From assembly GCF_028476545.1 (NCBI RefSeq), contig NW_026732660.1, forward strand, positions 1-64,000: a stretch of DNA of 64,000 bases. The letters run 5' to 3'. Each line of letters opens with the position of its first letter. The first letter of the stretch is position 1. Of the stretch, positions 44,375 to 56,300 are shown piece after piece. The notes beneath the pieces were generated by a model, which had not been told where the DNA came from, made no database searches, and was given only the letters and a program-made list of their open reading frames with translations. The translations under genes were made by a program, and so were the position numbers. This DNA is from Physella acuta (lineage: Eukaryota > Mollusca > Gastropoda > Physidae).

Positions 44375-47300
44375 GAGAAAAATGGCCCGTTGAGGAAGGG
44401 TACAACGGGCGCTAGGCTGATAGTGCTGTCTCTTTTCTCTAAACTAAAACCAACCCACCCCCCCACACACCACCCCCACTCCACCCCCACACACCACCCC
44501 CACCCCCCACCACACACCACCCCCACCCCTCACCCCCACACACCACCCCCTCCACACACCGGCCCCCACCCCCCACCCCCCCCCAAAAAAAAAACATGTC
44601 TACCGTCCCATTCAACGAAATATAATTATATACTTTTTCCAGTGTCCGCCCCCTCCCAGAAAATTCTACCCCCGCCCTCGAAAATTTCAAGTACCCCCAC
44701 CCCTCTCCGGGGAGGAAAAAGTCTGAAAGAAACACTGAAACCAACCCACCCCCCCCCCCACACACACCACCCCCCACACACCACCCCCCACCCCCCCCCC
44801 CCACCCCACACACCACCCCCACCCCTCCACCACCCCCCACCCCCAAAAAAAACATGTCTACCGTCCCATTCAACGAAATATAATTATATACTTTTTCCAG
44901 TGTCCGCCCCCTCCCAGAAAATTCTACCCCCGCCCCCGAAAATTTCAAGTACCCCCACCCCTCTCCGGGGAGGAAAAAGTCTAAAAGAAACACTGAAACC
45001 AACCCACCCCCCCACACACCACCCCCCCCCACACCACCCCTCCACCCCCCCCCCCCCCCAAAAAAAACGTCTACCGTCCCATTGCAAGAAAACCACTTTT
45101 TAGATTAGACACATTAATTAAGCGGTAATTTTATTATAGAGTATCGATGAGGAAATTTCTTTTGAGTTGGGGAGGGGGGGGGGGGGGCTCAGACGTTCTT
45201 ACGCGGGGGGTGGGGCTTCGCCCCTACCCGAAGAATTGTATGCAAGAAACTCTTCACACAAACCATTTAGATTAGACAACATTTCCTTTTTTTCAATGTT
45301 TACGCGATAATCAATGACGTCATTACATTACTGTGTGCACTCTCTGGTTTGAGATTATGTTCTACTCTACGCTAAATGTGTCGACGTCATATTTCGTTTT
45401 TCGAATTACTGTGCATGTTTTTAAATTGCTTGTGTTTTCTCTAGAGCGTTCTTGTCAGACAGAGCGTTCTTGTCAGATAGACAGACAGCGAAACTATTAG
45501 TATTAACGAGAAAAATGGCCCGTTGAGGAAGGATACACCGGGCGCTAGGCTGATAGTGCTGTCTCTTTTCTCTAAACTAAAACCACCCCCCCCCCCCACA
45601 CACACACACCCACCCCCCCACACCCCAACCCACCCCACACCCCCACACACACCACCCCCCACCCACACACACACCACCCCCACCCACCCCCCACACCCCC
45701 CACCCACACACACACCACCCCCCCCCCACCCCCCCCCACCCCCCACAAAACATGTATACCGTCCCATTCAACGAAATATAATTATATACTTTTTCCAGTG
45801 TCCGCCCCCTCCCCGAAAATTCTACCCCCGCCCCCGAAAATTTCAAGTACCCCCACCCCTCTCCGGGGAGGAAAAAGTCTAAACTAAAACCACCCCACCC
45901 CCCACACACCCCACCCCCCACCCCCTACACACACCACCCCCCCCACCCCCCACACACACCACCCCCCTCCACAGACACACACCACCCCCCCATCACCCCC
46001 CCCCCCCCCCCAAAAAACATGTCTACCGTCCCATTCAACGAAATATAATTATATACTTTTTCCAGTATCCGCCCCCTCCCCGAAAATTCTACCCCCGCCA
46101 CCGAAAATTTCAAGTACCCCCCACCCCTCTCCGGTTAGGAAAAGGTCTATATTAACCCCCCACCCCCCACCCCCCCACACACACACACCCCACCCCCCAC
46201 CCCCACCCCCCTAAAAAAACATGTCTACCGTCCCATTCAACGAAATATAATTATATACTTTTTACAGTGTCCACCCCCCTCCCCGAAAATTCTAACCCCG
46301 CCCTCGAAAATTTCAATTACCCCCACCCCTCTCCGGGGAGGAAAAAGTCTGAAAGAAACACTGGTGTCGCGCTTAGCCACTACCCGAAGAATTGCATTAA
46401 AGAAATTGCAAGAAAACCACTTTTTAGATTAGACACATTAATTAGGCGGTAATTTTATTATAGAGTATCGATGAAGAAATTTCTTTTGAGTCGGGGAGGG
46501 GGGGGGGCGCTCAGACGTTCTTACGCGGGGGGTGGGGCTTCGCCCCTACCCGAAGAATTGTATGCAAGAAACTCTTCACGCAAACCATTAAGATTAGACA
46601 ACATTTCCTTTTTATTCAATGTTAACGCGAAAATCAATGACGTCATATAACTGTGAGCACTCTCTGGGTTTGAGATTATTTTCTACTCTACGCTAAATGT
46701 GTCGACGTCATATTTCGTTTTTCGAATTACTGTGCAGGTTTTTAAATTCCTTGTGTTTTCTCTAGAGCGTTCTTGTCAGACAGATAGATAGATAGATAGA
46801 GAGACAGCGAAACTATTATTATAGATACTAGATAAATGGCCCGTTGAGGAAGGGTACAACGGGCGCTAGGCTGATAGTGCTGTCTCTTTTCTCTAAACTA
46901 AAACCAACCCACCCCCCACACACCACCCCCACCCCCACCCCCCCCCCCGACCCCCAGACACCACCCCCACCCCCACCACACACCACCCCCACCCCCACAC
47001 ACCATCCCCACCCCCCACCCCCACCCCCCACACACACCACCCCCTCCACACACCGCCCCCCCCACCCCTCCAACCCCCCCCCCTCCACCGCCCCCCCCCA
47101 AAAAAAAACCATGTCTACCGTCCCATTCAACGAAATATAATTATATACTTTTTCCAGTGTCCGCCCCCTCCCAGAAAATTCTACCCCCGCCCCCGAAAAT
47201 TTCAAGTACCCCCACCCCTCTCCGGGGAGGAAAAAGTCTGAAAGAAACACTGAAACCAACCCACCCCCCACACACCACCCCCACCCCCACACACCATCCC

Positions 47301-47665
47301 CACCCCCCACCCCCACCCCCCACACACACCACCCCCTCCACACACCGCCCCCCCACCCCCACCCCCACCCCCCACCCCTCCAACCCCCCCCCTCCACCGC
47401 CCCCCCCCCCAAAAAAAAAACCATGTCTACCGTCCCATTCAACGAAATATAATTATATACTTTTTCCAGTGTCCGCCCCCTCCCAGAAAATTCTACCCCC
47501 GCCCCCGAAAATTTCAAGTACCCCCACCCCTCTCCGGGGAGGAAAAAGTCTGAAAGAAACACTGAAACCAACCCACCCCCCACACACCACCCCCACCCCC
47601 CCACACACCACCCCCACCCCCCCCCCCCCCCCACACACCCCCCCCCCCCCCACCCCTCCAAAAAA
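44375..47665. repeat. Complex C-rich array: three long units of 1.1-1.3 kb with inner repeats
   Basis: Long units start with AATGGCCCGTTGAGGAAGG at 44381, 45514 and 46835. Each holds one to three copies of a roughly 150-bp core (AACATGTCTACCGTCCCATT, then AATATAATTATATACTTTTT, CCGCCCCCTCCCAGAAAATT, CTCTCCGGGGAGGAAAAAGT) joined by CCCCACACACC microsatellite. Core copies start near 44594, 44852, 45748, 46016, 46220, 47109 and 47422. A linker with GGGGTGGGGCTTCGCCCCTA and AATGACGTCAT lies at about 45101-45500 and 46425-46830. The long Pro/Gly frames on both strands are products of the C-rich sequence. Confidence 0.9.
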
Positions 47666-48739
47666 AATTGAACCATTTTAAAATATTAAAAACTGAATTT
47701 TTTTTTTAACACTGATGCTATAAAAACGGTGCGGATGGCCGTCTTTATCCCTTTCGAGTAATGAACCCGTAGAAAAAGTAGGTCTGTCTGGCTGTTGATA
47801 GACGCAAGAAAGGATTAGACGTTTTTTTTTTTTTCTGTACACGGGCTCGCCTACGCCAGTTTATAATTTGATAGCTTTATAACCATTACACTTTTCTTGA
47901 TTTTTTGTGTGTGTTTATATTCATTTATTTCAGTTTTAACACAAGAAAGTGGCAAACTTTTGTCTATTTTGGAAGCCGTAGTGGTCATGTGACAAACGTC
48001 TACAGCTTCCTTTCCGGTGTGGGAACAAAACAAGAGCTAGATTAAAATACCTCTCTGGACTGTTTCGCTTATCTCGCGTCATCTGCCGTCACTATTTCGC
48101 TGATCCGCTGTCTATGTTTTATTTTTATTTTGTTGGTGTTGGTGGGGTGGAGGGGGGGGGGGGACAAAGTTCTATAAATAGTAACACCCGAGTTCTATAG
48201 TCTGGACCGCTCATTGTTATTACCTAATGGAGCTTCCGGTGTAATGAAAATCAGGCCAAAAGGCGGTGCACAGTAATGTCGTGTCCGGTGGTACTAATGG
48301 TGTTGCATGGGGGGGGGGGGGAGTGGGGGGGGGGGAGGGGAATGAACACTTCATCTGCTGCACTTTTGCTTTTTTGTAAATTGATAATTTCTATTCTAAA
48401 ACGTTACTTTCGTTGATTAAAAAAAATACCTCAAATAACAAAACATAATTAAGATTATTTGAAATGTAATGGTAATGTACTAATTGAAAACATAAAAGCT
48501 AATTTATTTCAGTTCAAAACTCTAAATTTTTAATCTTCTTATCTTTTCGCTCCTTTCCCCAAAAGTCAGTTATATTTTAGGTTTTATATATACACGTTAG
48601 TTATATTTTAGTTCCAATGTACGAAAGCTTGTTATATTTTAGTTCTAATATACGAAACTAAGTTTAATGTTCGGTTATGATACCTGAACGTTAGTTACAT
48701 TTTTGGCTATAATATCATCTTTTCCCGTTTCTGCCCAAG
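47666..48739. other. Non-coding stretch with G runs
   Basis: G runs lie at 48152-48163 and 48310-48340. No gene is seen. TTATATTTTAGTTC-type echoes recur at 48570-48720. Confidence 0.45.
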
Positions 48740-48862
48740 ACACATGGGGCAGATGAAGTAGAGTTCATCTGTTTCAATGACTTCTGCATACAAAAAGGCT
48801 ATTGTGGTCAGAACTTTGCCCAGCTGTATTTGTTTACCTAACGTGAGTTATGTACCCAAAAG
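48740..48862 (-). mobile_element. Family 1 tRNA-SINE, 3' fragment
   Basis: GATGAAGTAGAGTTCATCTG, GTGGTCAGAACTTTGCCCAG and TACCTAACGTGAGTTATGTA match the 3' half of the family 1 SINE. The tRNA-like head is missing. Confidence 0.75.
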
Positions 48863-49534
48863 AAAGAGCCGCGTATAAAGGAGCATGAGCCACATATACT
48901 CCATGCCCTTATCAAAGAGTCACTGACGCTTCATCTGACAATTCTCCAACCAGGGCTGACTCAAGGCTCATCTATTTCCCAGATTCCAGACTAGCCATGG
49001 CCATTAGTTGGCCCATGCCATTAATTGGCTAGAGCCATGAATTAGCCATTCGACGAACCATCTCGGGGTCGTTGACCCGATATCGTCCAGAACTCACCCT
49101 GTGTCAACACCCTCTGTTGGCCAACCGGGAAATTAATAGACGGTGTCGCTTTATTGAATATCATCTTTAAAAAAATATTTTGCTATTAATATTAAATATT
49201 CTGTTTCTTTTTTACTTTCAAATTAATTTTATGGAGAAAAATACGGTCCCGGAATACATAATTTCGGCTAACTGGGACTAGTTTTTAAAAGATCAAGGGA
49301 GTGAATTCTATTTATCTGATACTTTAAGTAGGTTATCTCCCATTTATCCATTAATTCCTGATTGCACGCCAGGTATTTGCTTGCTTCTGGGATAAAATTA
49401 GTTTTAATTAGGTATACATTTCAGGAAAAAATGGGAATAGAAAAAATACGTGTTTTTCTGATACAGAACCTGGCAATTAGACACACATTGATATTAACGT
49501 GGGTTAAACTATGTCGGGCGGGTTGTGTAAGGGG

Positions 49535-49900
49535 TGGTATACTGGTGAGGGCTAAGTTAGGTCGGTAGGGTTATGTAAGGGTTAGGGTATGGGTATGGAG
49601 TTAAGCTAGTTCAACAATGTTAGATCGGATTTACCAAAGATTAAGTTAGGTCGCTAGGGTTATGCTAGGATTAGGATATGGGTATGGATTAAAGACAGTT
49701 CGACAATGTTTGATCTGTAGAGTTGTTTTGGAGATCGTATTTACCAAAGATTAAGTGTTAGGTTGTTAAGGTTATGTTAGGGTTGGGGTATGGGTATGGG
49801 TTAAAGCTAGTTCAACAATCTTAGATCTGTTGCTTTAGAGATCGGATTTGCCAAAGATTAAGTTCGGTCGTTATGGTTATGTTAGGTATCGTAATTGGGT
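49535..49900. repeat. Degenerate 110-120 bp tandem repeat, about 3 copies
   Basis: The shared order is TTAGGTCG(G/C)TAGGGTTATG, GGGTATGGGTATGG, AGCTAGTTCAACAATGTTAG, then GATCGGATTTACCAAAGATT. Confidence 0.8.
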
Positions 49901-50530
49901 AAAGCTAAAGTTCAATGAACAGAGTTCGACAGCAATCAAATGACCAACTCGATGTTGTGAAACAATTTTTGACGAGATTTAGAGAGCAAAATTTTTCTTT
50001 ACTGAGGAAGTATCTAGTATCAAGCACGTTATTAATATTATCTTCCATCCTAGATAAGATAACCTTTTCCTTTTTATAAAATATTTTTTTAATAAAATGG
50101 CTTTTTCGTAATTTTAAAAAATAAAAATTTCCATGAAAAATATTTTCTACTACAGTCTACTTGTATCTACTACAGAAAAGCGATAATGCATCCAATATCT
50201 AGCTTGAAATTTACCAATTTTATAGGTTTGGTGTTACATTTAAAATGATATTATTTTCTTTTCTTCATTTTGTCATATAATATGTGGGACTATTCATTTC
50301 CTATGAAGAAGAGGAGTAAATGGGGGGATATATATCATAACTTAGAAGTGATCATGTATCAATTAGTCACCGAAATACTAAAACTGTAGCAACTCCTCTG
50401 TAAATAGTTAGGTTTTATTTTGTACCTTGACATCAATATCAAGACTCGCGAAATCTTACTTGGTCGTTAAAGTTATATTTTCAGTTGTTTTTTTTTCTCG
50501 TATTATTATGGTTTTAGATCAACTATACTA
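49901..50530. other. Unique AT-rich DNA
   Basis: No gene or repeat is seen. Confidence 0.5.
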
Positions 50531-50735
50531 TGGTACAGCGTGGTCGAATGGTAGAGCAGTCCTTAGCTAATACGAAAGTCTCGAGTTTGTTTACGGGGAT
50601 CGGGTCCCTGGAACTTCCCTGGGTTCATTTAGTTCTGATGGGTACCTAACTCGAGTCGAGGCAAGGAAAGACTACTGTTCATCCCTCTGTCCACACTATC
50701 CCTTTACAACTGAGGTCGCTGATCAACTCTACTTG
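50531..50735 (+). mobile_element. tRNA-SINE (GTGGTCGAATGG head)
   Basis: The head TACAGCGTGGTCGAATGGTA is A-box-like, with AAAGTCTCGAGTTTG in the B-box place. The body has TTCTGATGGGTACCTAACTC. The same head type is seen in reverse at 61757-61957. The 3' end runs into the array at 50735-50956. Confidence 0.75.
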
Positions 50736-50956
50736 ACCTGCTCTATAGACCATTACCAAACTATCCTTTTACAACCAAAGTCACTGATCATTTCTACTTG
50801 ACCTGCTCTATAAACCAGTACCACACTATCCCTGTACAACTGAGGTAACTCACGAACTCTACTTGACCTGCTCCATAGACTAGTACCACACCACCCCTTT
50901 ACAGCCGAAGTCACTGTCAACTCTACTTGATTTGCTCTATAGACCAGTACCACGTA
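50735..50956 (+). repeat. Tandem array made from a SINE tail, about 63-bp period, 4 copies
   Basis: ACTCTACTTGACCTGCTCTA, TAGACCAGTACCACACTATC and CCTTTACAACTGAGGTC recur four times. The first copy is the SINE's own 3' part (GACCACACTATC...GAACTCTACTT in related SINEs). Confidence 0.85.
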
Positions 50957-51249
50957 CCACGGCTAACATGGAAATGACACACATTTTACGCTGCACATGC
51001 GAGTAGTGTTCATGTGACTGTCTAGCTGATAACAAAACCGAGTCCTTTGCGCAAGGGCAGTTGGAGAAAAAAAAAAGAAAAACTTATTGAAAAATTTTCG
51101 GCGTCGAAGGGAATAAGGGACGAAAACAAGACGATCAAGACAAACTCCACCCTCGGCGTTACCATAGCAACGTGTGTTCCAAACATTTAAAATGGATAGG
51201 ATCCTTGCGTGACGCTGAGGCTCAAGAAATTCTGTGGTCGTCCTCACGA

Positions 51250-51620
51250 TTGTATAATGACAGCACGCACACGGCAGAATGACAGTAAAAGTACAACACA
51301 AGGACAGCGCAAAGACATCAATAAGACAGCAGAATGACAGCAGAATGACAGCAAAAGTACAACACAAAGACAGCAGAATGACAGTAAAAGTACAACACAA
51401 AGACAGCATAAAGACAACAAAGTGACAGTAAAAATACAATATAAAGACATCACAAAGACAACAAAAGGACAGCACAAAGACAACAGAATGACAGTAAAAC
51501 TACAATACAAAGACAGGACAAAGACAGGAATAAGACAACAGAATGACAGTTAAAGTACAAAACAAAGCCACAGCAAAGACAGCACAACAACATCACAAAG
51601 ACAGTTGAGTGACATCTTAA
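51250..51620. repeat. AAAGACAGCAGAATGACAG-type minisatellite
   Basis: Units of about 15 and 35 bp combine GAATGACAGTAAAAGTACAA and CACAAAGACAGCA in varying order. Minus-strand Cys/Leu-rich frames over it are products of the repeat. Confidence 0.85.
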
Positions 51621-51914
51621 GATAGCCCATAGATATAAAAAAGATACATATAAATCCCGTGATTAAAGTTTCAATTAAAACAAACTCGACAAGGATTGCG
51701 GAATATTTATTTCCACTGGCTCAGTTAGACAGCGGGTATTATGTTCTTGTATCTGTTGGTGTTAGGTGAAGTGTTGGGTTTCTTGCTAAACAAATCAGTG
51801 ATACAGACCGACATTTGAAGATATCAATGACAGACGGACATTTGAACAAAGCAGTGAAAGACGGAATTTTTTTCAAATCTGCTAAAGAAACGGACATTTG
51901 AATAAATCAGTGAA

Positions 51915-51917
<3 letters not shown>

Positions 51918-51976
<59 letters not shown>
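51918..51976. repeat. (AT)n microsatellite
   Basis: About 59 bp of TA dinucleotide repeat. Confidence 0.95.
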
Positions 51977-51979
<3 letters not shown>

Positions 51980-52327
51980 AAGCAGAGGCGGACATTTGGA
52001 AGAGAAATGTATATAGCTGATGTTGCTGATGATCCGTTAGACGGAAGAAATTTGTTAAAAAAAAAAACGGGTTCTCTTTATCATATCTGATTGTCACAAT
52101 TTGTTCACTAAGAAAAAAAAAAGTAAATTTTAGTTTTATTGGATCCTATCTTTAGATCATGCAACGGCATCGCAGATTATTTTTGACTCTCATGTTTCCA
52201 TCGGCAATTAAAATTTGTAATTGGTAATGGGACGAAAAACAAACAGAATTTTGGAGAATAAATAGAAAGCAAATCCAGTTGTTGCACAATTAAAACAAAC
52301 AAGAAAACACACGCACACCCACACACA

Positions 52328-52457
52328 CAGTGTTTCTTCCAGACTTTTTCTCCCGGCGGGGTGGGGGGGGTACTTGAAATTTTCGGGAGGGGGAGGGGGG
52401 CACGGACTGTTAAAAGTATATATTTTCTATATAAATTCCATTTCGGGGACGGTAGAC
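52328..52457 (-). repeat. Orphan inverted copy of the 44-47 kb core repeat
   Basis: On the minus strand GTCTACCGTCCCCGAAATGG, CCGTGCCCCCCTCCCCC, CGAAAATTTCAAGTACCCCC and AAAAAGTCTGGAAGAAACAC follow the same order as the core in the complex array. It has no tandem partners. Confidence 0.8.
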
Positions 52458-52861
52458 TCTTATATAAAACACGTACACTATAACGATTACTGTAGTTTTT
52501 CACAATAATTCACCCCAATTTTTTTATTGAACGTCTTGATCAACAATACAAGAACTACATATATATTGTTTTAATCTGTTGTGTTCTTTGTCTGCCCCAA
52601 TTCAACGAAAATTATAATGGGCGTGTGAAATTATTTGCCAAATCTGGAAAATCCTGGATTGTTTGCCTCCCCTGAGGCCTCACGTCTGCTGATGTAAATT
52701 ACAGCTAAAAGGAAAATAACTAATTGCGCATGTTGTGTTCTTCAGATTTCTATTTAGTTTACATATTTCAAAGGCAAATATACGCCTGTTATTGTGACAC
52801 GTTTTCGAAAGAATTTTATTTTCATACAGTTTAGAATGTCAGGATAAAATGTATAGCAGTA

Positions 52862-52866
<5 letters not shown>
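52458..52866. other. Unique DNA
   Basis: No gene or repeat is seen. Confidence 0.5.

Positions 52867-52928
<62 letters not shown>
52867..52928. repeat. (AT)n microsatellite
   Basis: About 62 bp of TA repeat, followed shortly by a GA tract at 52973-52994. Confidence 0.95.
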
Positions 52929-52932
<4 letters not shown>

Positions 52933-53447
52933 GACTATGTACATAAACATATAATAAACATATATATAAAGAGAGAAAGAGAGAGAGAGAGAGAAGGGGG
53001 ATATGTGCGTATGTTGTTTTTCTTGCAATTACGACGAACTTTTGATTTCTGATGACCGTGTTTCATGGAGCACTTTTTATGGCAAAAGTAAATTAAAAGT
53101 GAGCAATTAAATCGATATCTTATCTTCAGTAATCGTTGAACGGAAGTTGACAAATTAGTTGACGTCGACCCGTCTAGATGATCGACTTCTGGTAGGGGTG
53201 GAGGGGGGATAAAGGGAGGGGTAGGGGAGAGAATTCTCTCCACACAGGAAAGAGGAAATTTTCTTTTTAAAACAAGGGCCAATTATTGGAGCACAGACTG
53301 ATTGATTGTACCGTCAAGACACATCAATATTCTGTAGGAGGTTGGGGGGGGGGGGGGCTCATAAGGGTCTTTCGTCTACAAGACACATCAGAAAATCAAA
53401 CAAAGGAAATTATAGCCTACATATTTCAATTGCCATATATAACATTG

Positions 53448-53448
<1 letters not shown>
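52929..53448. other. Unique DNA
   Basis: No gene is seen. A G run lies at 53345-53357. Confidence 0.5.

Positions 53449-53519
<71 letters not shown>
53449..53519. repeat. (AT)n microsatellite
   Basis: About 70 bp of TA dinucleotide repeat. Confidence 0.95.
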
Positions 53520-53525
<6 letters not shown>

Positions 53526-53693
53526 CACACACATACAATACTCTTGGGATCTCTCTGTGTCATGACCAGGCTACACATTTTTCTGGGGTCATGATGGGTT
53601 CCCACCATCTCTTGCGGTCATACAGGGTTCCATGTTAACGTTTGCCTATTCAGGTTATGTTTCTGGTTAGTGGATTAAGATTTCATATCATTT

Positions 53694-53956
53694 TGAGGTA
53701 GGTAAATCTCATGGTTGCTAAACCGAGAAGCCCCTGGTTCAAACCCCTGGGTAGATGAAGATCGATAGCTAAGGACAAGAACGCATCAAACAACTGTCTT
53801 GTAGTTTGTTCTTCAATGGACAAAGACTATGGGCAAATCCATCGTTAAAGGAGGCTGAAATTGGACTCAACGGACCAAATTACGCATATCAAGGTGACTC
53901 GTAATGCTCGGTTGTGTTGAGGAAATTCCATTCCAACTAAAAACGTAGAAGAAGAA
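53694..53956 (+). mobile_element. Family 2 tRNA-SINE
   Basis: CTCATGGTTGCTAAACCGAG and CTGGTTCAAACCCCTGGG (B box) begin it. AACAACTGTCTTGTAGTTTG, GAGGCTGAAATTGGACTCAA and CCATTCCAACTAAAAACGTA follow, and it ends in GAAGAAGAAA. It is a single-headed form with no second head. The first few bases of the head are lost or diverged. Confidence 0.85.
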
Positions 53957-54455
53957 ACAAAATTTGGGACAATCTAGTTGGTCGCCCTTGATGACTCAAT
54001 AGCCACACAAATAAATGGCTAAATAAAATTTCGAAATAAGAACTTATGCACTAAAGGTTATTGAATACCTACAAGCTTGTCTGAAAATATTTATATTAAT
54101 AGAAGCCACACTCCGTAAATTACATTACAGTTATTAGAAAATGTATTTTCATCGAATATTTATTTAATTATCTGTTTGAGTCTAGTTGTTTCGTTTCGTA
54201 TTTCAGCATGAGGTTTAAACAACATGATTTTTTTTCATCAATAAGTTTTTGGGAAGGAAATAAAATAATGAGTTTGACGAGGACGAGAAATTATCATGCA
54301 ATTAAAAAACCATGATAAAATTGTGAATACCGGAAGTAAAAATAATGCTGACATAATTACAGGATGAGTAAAAATATTTTTAAAAATAAAAAAAAAATTG
54401 ATTTGTAGTTTTTAATGTTTTTAGGTTGTTGTTTTTCTCAGTCTGAACCGATAAA
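53957..54455. other. Unique AT-rich DNA
   Basis: No gene or repeat is seen. Confidence 0.5.
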
Positions 54456-54459
54456 AAGA

Positions 54460-54815
54460 GGTGCGTCGTATTATGTGAAACCACTGCATGTCAAAATAAA
54501 CTTTCTGATGATGTGATTGTCTGCTTCATGCAGTTTTAGCTTCTGATAATACAATTACATATTTTTAAAAATTCCGAACCACTGAAGTGACGTGCGTCTG
54601 AAACCACGTCCTTTTAAAAATAACATTTCTGATTAGATTTTCTGTTTCAAGCATTAATCGTAGTTTAAAAGTGGTATTACAATTAGATCTTTTTTTTAAT
54701 TGACGTGCGTCATGTATGTGAAACCAAGTCTTTTTAAAAATTAACTTTCTGATGATTAGATATGTGCTTCAGGCACATATAATCTTAGCATTGTATAATA
54801 CAATTACTTGCGATG
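54460..54815. repeat. Degenerate 113-129 bp tandem repeat, 3 copies
   Basis: GTGCGTC, GTGAAACCA, TTTTTAAAAATAACATTTCTG and AATACAATTAC occur in the same order, starting at about 54461, 54590 and 54703. Confidence 0.75.
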
Positions 54816-55082
54816 CCAAATTATATAGGCCAATAACTCCTCTTTTTAAAAAGAAGATTTATTTATTGTAAATGATTTCGAAAATGTGTGAAGGTGTGTG
54901 ATGGTTACTGGACTACTGAGGATGAGGGTTGAGTGGTCAAAGCCAATGTGGAATGTGGAGTTTAATCTGAGGGTGGAATAAACATAAGCCAAAATGGAAT
55001 ATCGGATTCATAGAGATATCTCAAATTTACCCTTATCATAATCCATTTATTTTTAAAATTGTAAGTTAATTAAAATAATTAA

Positions 55083-56300
55083 AGTCCAGTGGTCGAGTAG
55101 TCCAGTGGTCGAGTAGTCCAAATGTCGAGTAGTCCAGTGGTCGAGTAGTCCAGTGGTCAAGTAGTCCAGTGGTCGAGTAGTCCAATGGTTGAGTAGTCCA
55201 GTGGTCGAGTAGTCCAGTGGTCGAATAGTCCAGTGGTCGAGTAGTCCAATGGTCGAGTAGTCCAGTGGTCAAGTAGTCCAGTGGTCGAGTAGTCCAATGG
55301 TTGAGTGGTCCAGTGGTCGAGTAGTCCAGTGGTCGAGTAGTCCAGTGGTCGAGTAGTCCAGTGGTCAAGTAGTCCAGTGGTCGAGTAGTCCAGTGGTCGA
55401 GTAGTCCAGTGGTCGAATAGTCCAGTGGTCGAGTAGTCCAATGGTCGAGTAGTCCAGTGGTCAAGTAGTCCAGTTGTCGAGTAGTCCAATGGTTGAGTGG
55501 TCCAGTGGTCGAGTAGTCCAGTGGTCGAGTAGTCCAGTGGTCGAGTAGTCCAGTGGTCAAGTAGTCCAGTGGTCGAGTAGTCCAGTGGTCGAGTAGTAGA
55601 GTGGTCGAGTAGTCCAGGAGTCGAGTATTCCAGTGATCGAGTAGTCTAGTGGTTGGGTAGTCCAGTGGTCGAGTAGTCCAGTGGTCAAGTAGTCTAGTGG
55701 TCGGGTAGTCCAGTGGTCGAGTAGTCCAGTGGTCGAGTAGTCCAGTGGTCAAGTAGTCCAGTGGTCAAGTAGTCCAGTGGTCGAGTAGTCCAGGAGTCGA
55801 GTATTCCAGTGGTCGAGTAGTCCAGTGGTCGAGTAGTCCAGTGGTCAAGTAGTCCAGTGGTCAAGTAGTCCAGTGGTCGAGTAGTCCAGTGGTCGAGTAG
55901 TCCAGGAGTCGAGTATTCCAGTGGTCGAGTAGTCTAGTGGTCGGGTAGTCCAGTGGTCGAGTAGTCCAGTGGTCGAGTAGTCCAGTGGTCGAGTAGTCCA
56001 GGAGTCAAGTATTCCAGTGGTCGAGTAGTCCAGTGGTCCGGTAGTCCAGTGGTCGAGTAGTCCAGTGGTCGAGTAGTCCAGTGGTCGAGTAGTCCAGTGG
56101 TCGGGTAGTCCAGTGGTCGAGTAGTCTAGTGATCGAGTATTCCAATGGTCGAGTAGTCCAGTGGTCGAGTAGTCCAGTGGTCGAGTAGTCCAGGAGTCGA
56201 GTATTACAGTGGTCGAGTAGTCCAGTGGTCGGGTAGTCCATAGGTCGGGTAGTCCAGTGGTCGAATAGTTCAGTGGTCGGGTAGTTCAGTGGTCGAAAGA
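55083..56300. repeat. 16-bp satellite, about 76 copies
   Basis: The unit is AGTCCAGTGGTCGAGT. Variants AATGGTTG, GTGGTCAAGT, AGGAGTCGAGTATT and GTGGTCGGGT recur in fixed order (for example 55180-55310 and 55420-55510), so multi-unit blocks have duplicated. Three units make 48 bp, which explains the Thr/Leu/Asp-rich minus-strand frames. Confidence 0.97.

Noticed and set aside
44234-47681. Proline-rich (plus) and glycine-rich (minus) frames of up to 289 codons
   Set aside because: They come from CCCCACACACC microsatellite and the repeated core. Frames on both strands are open at the same places.
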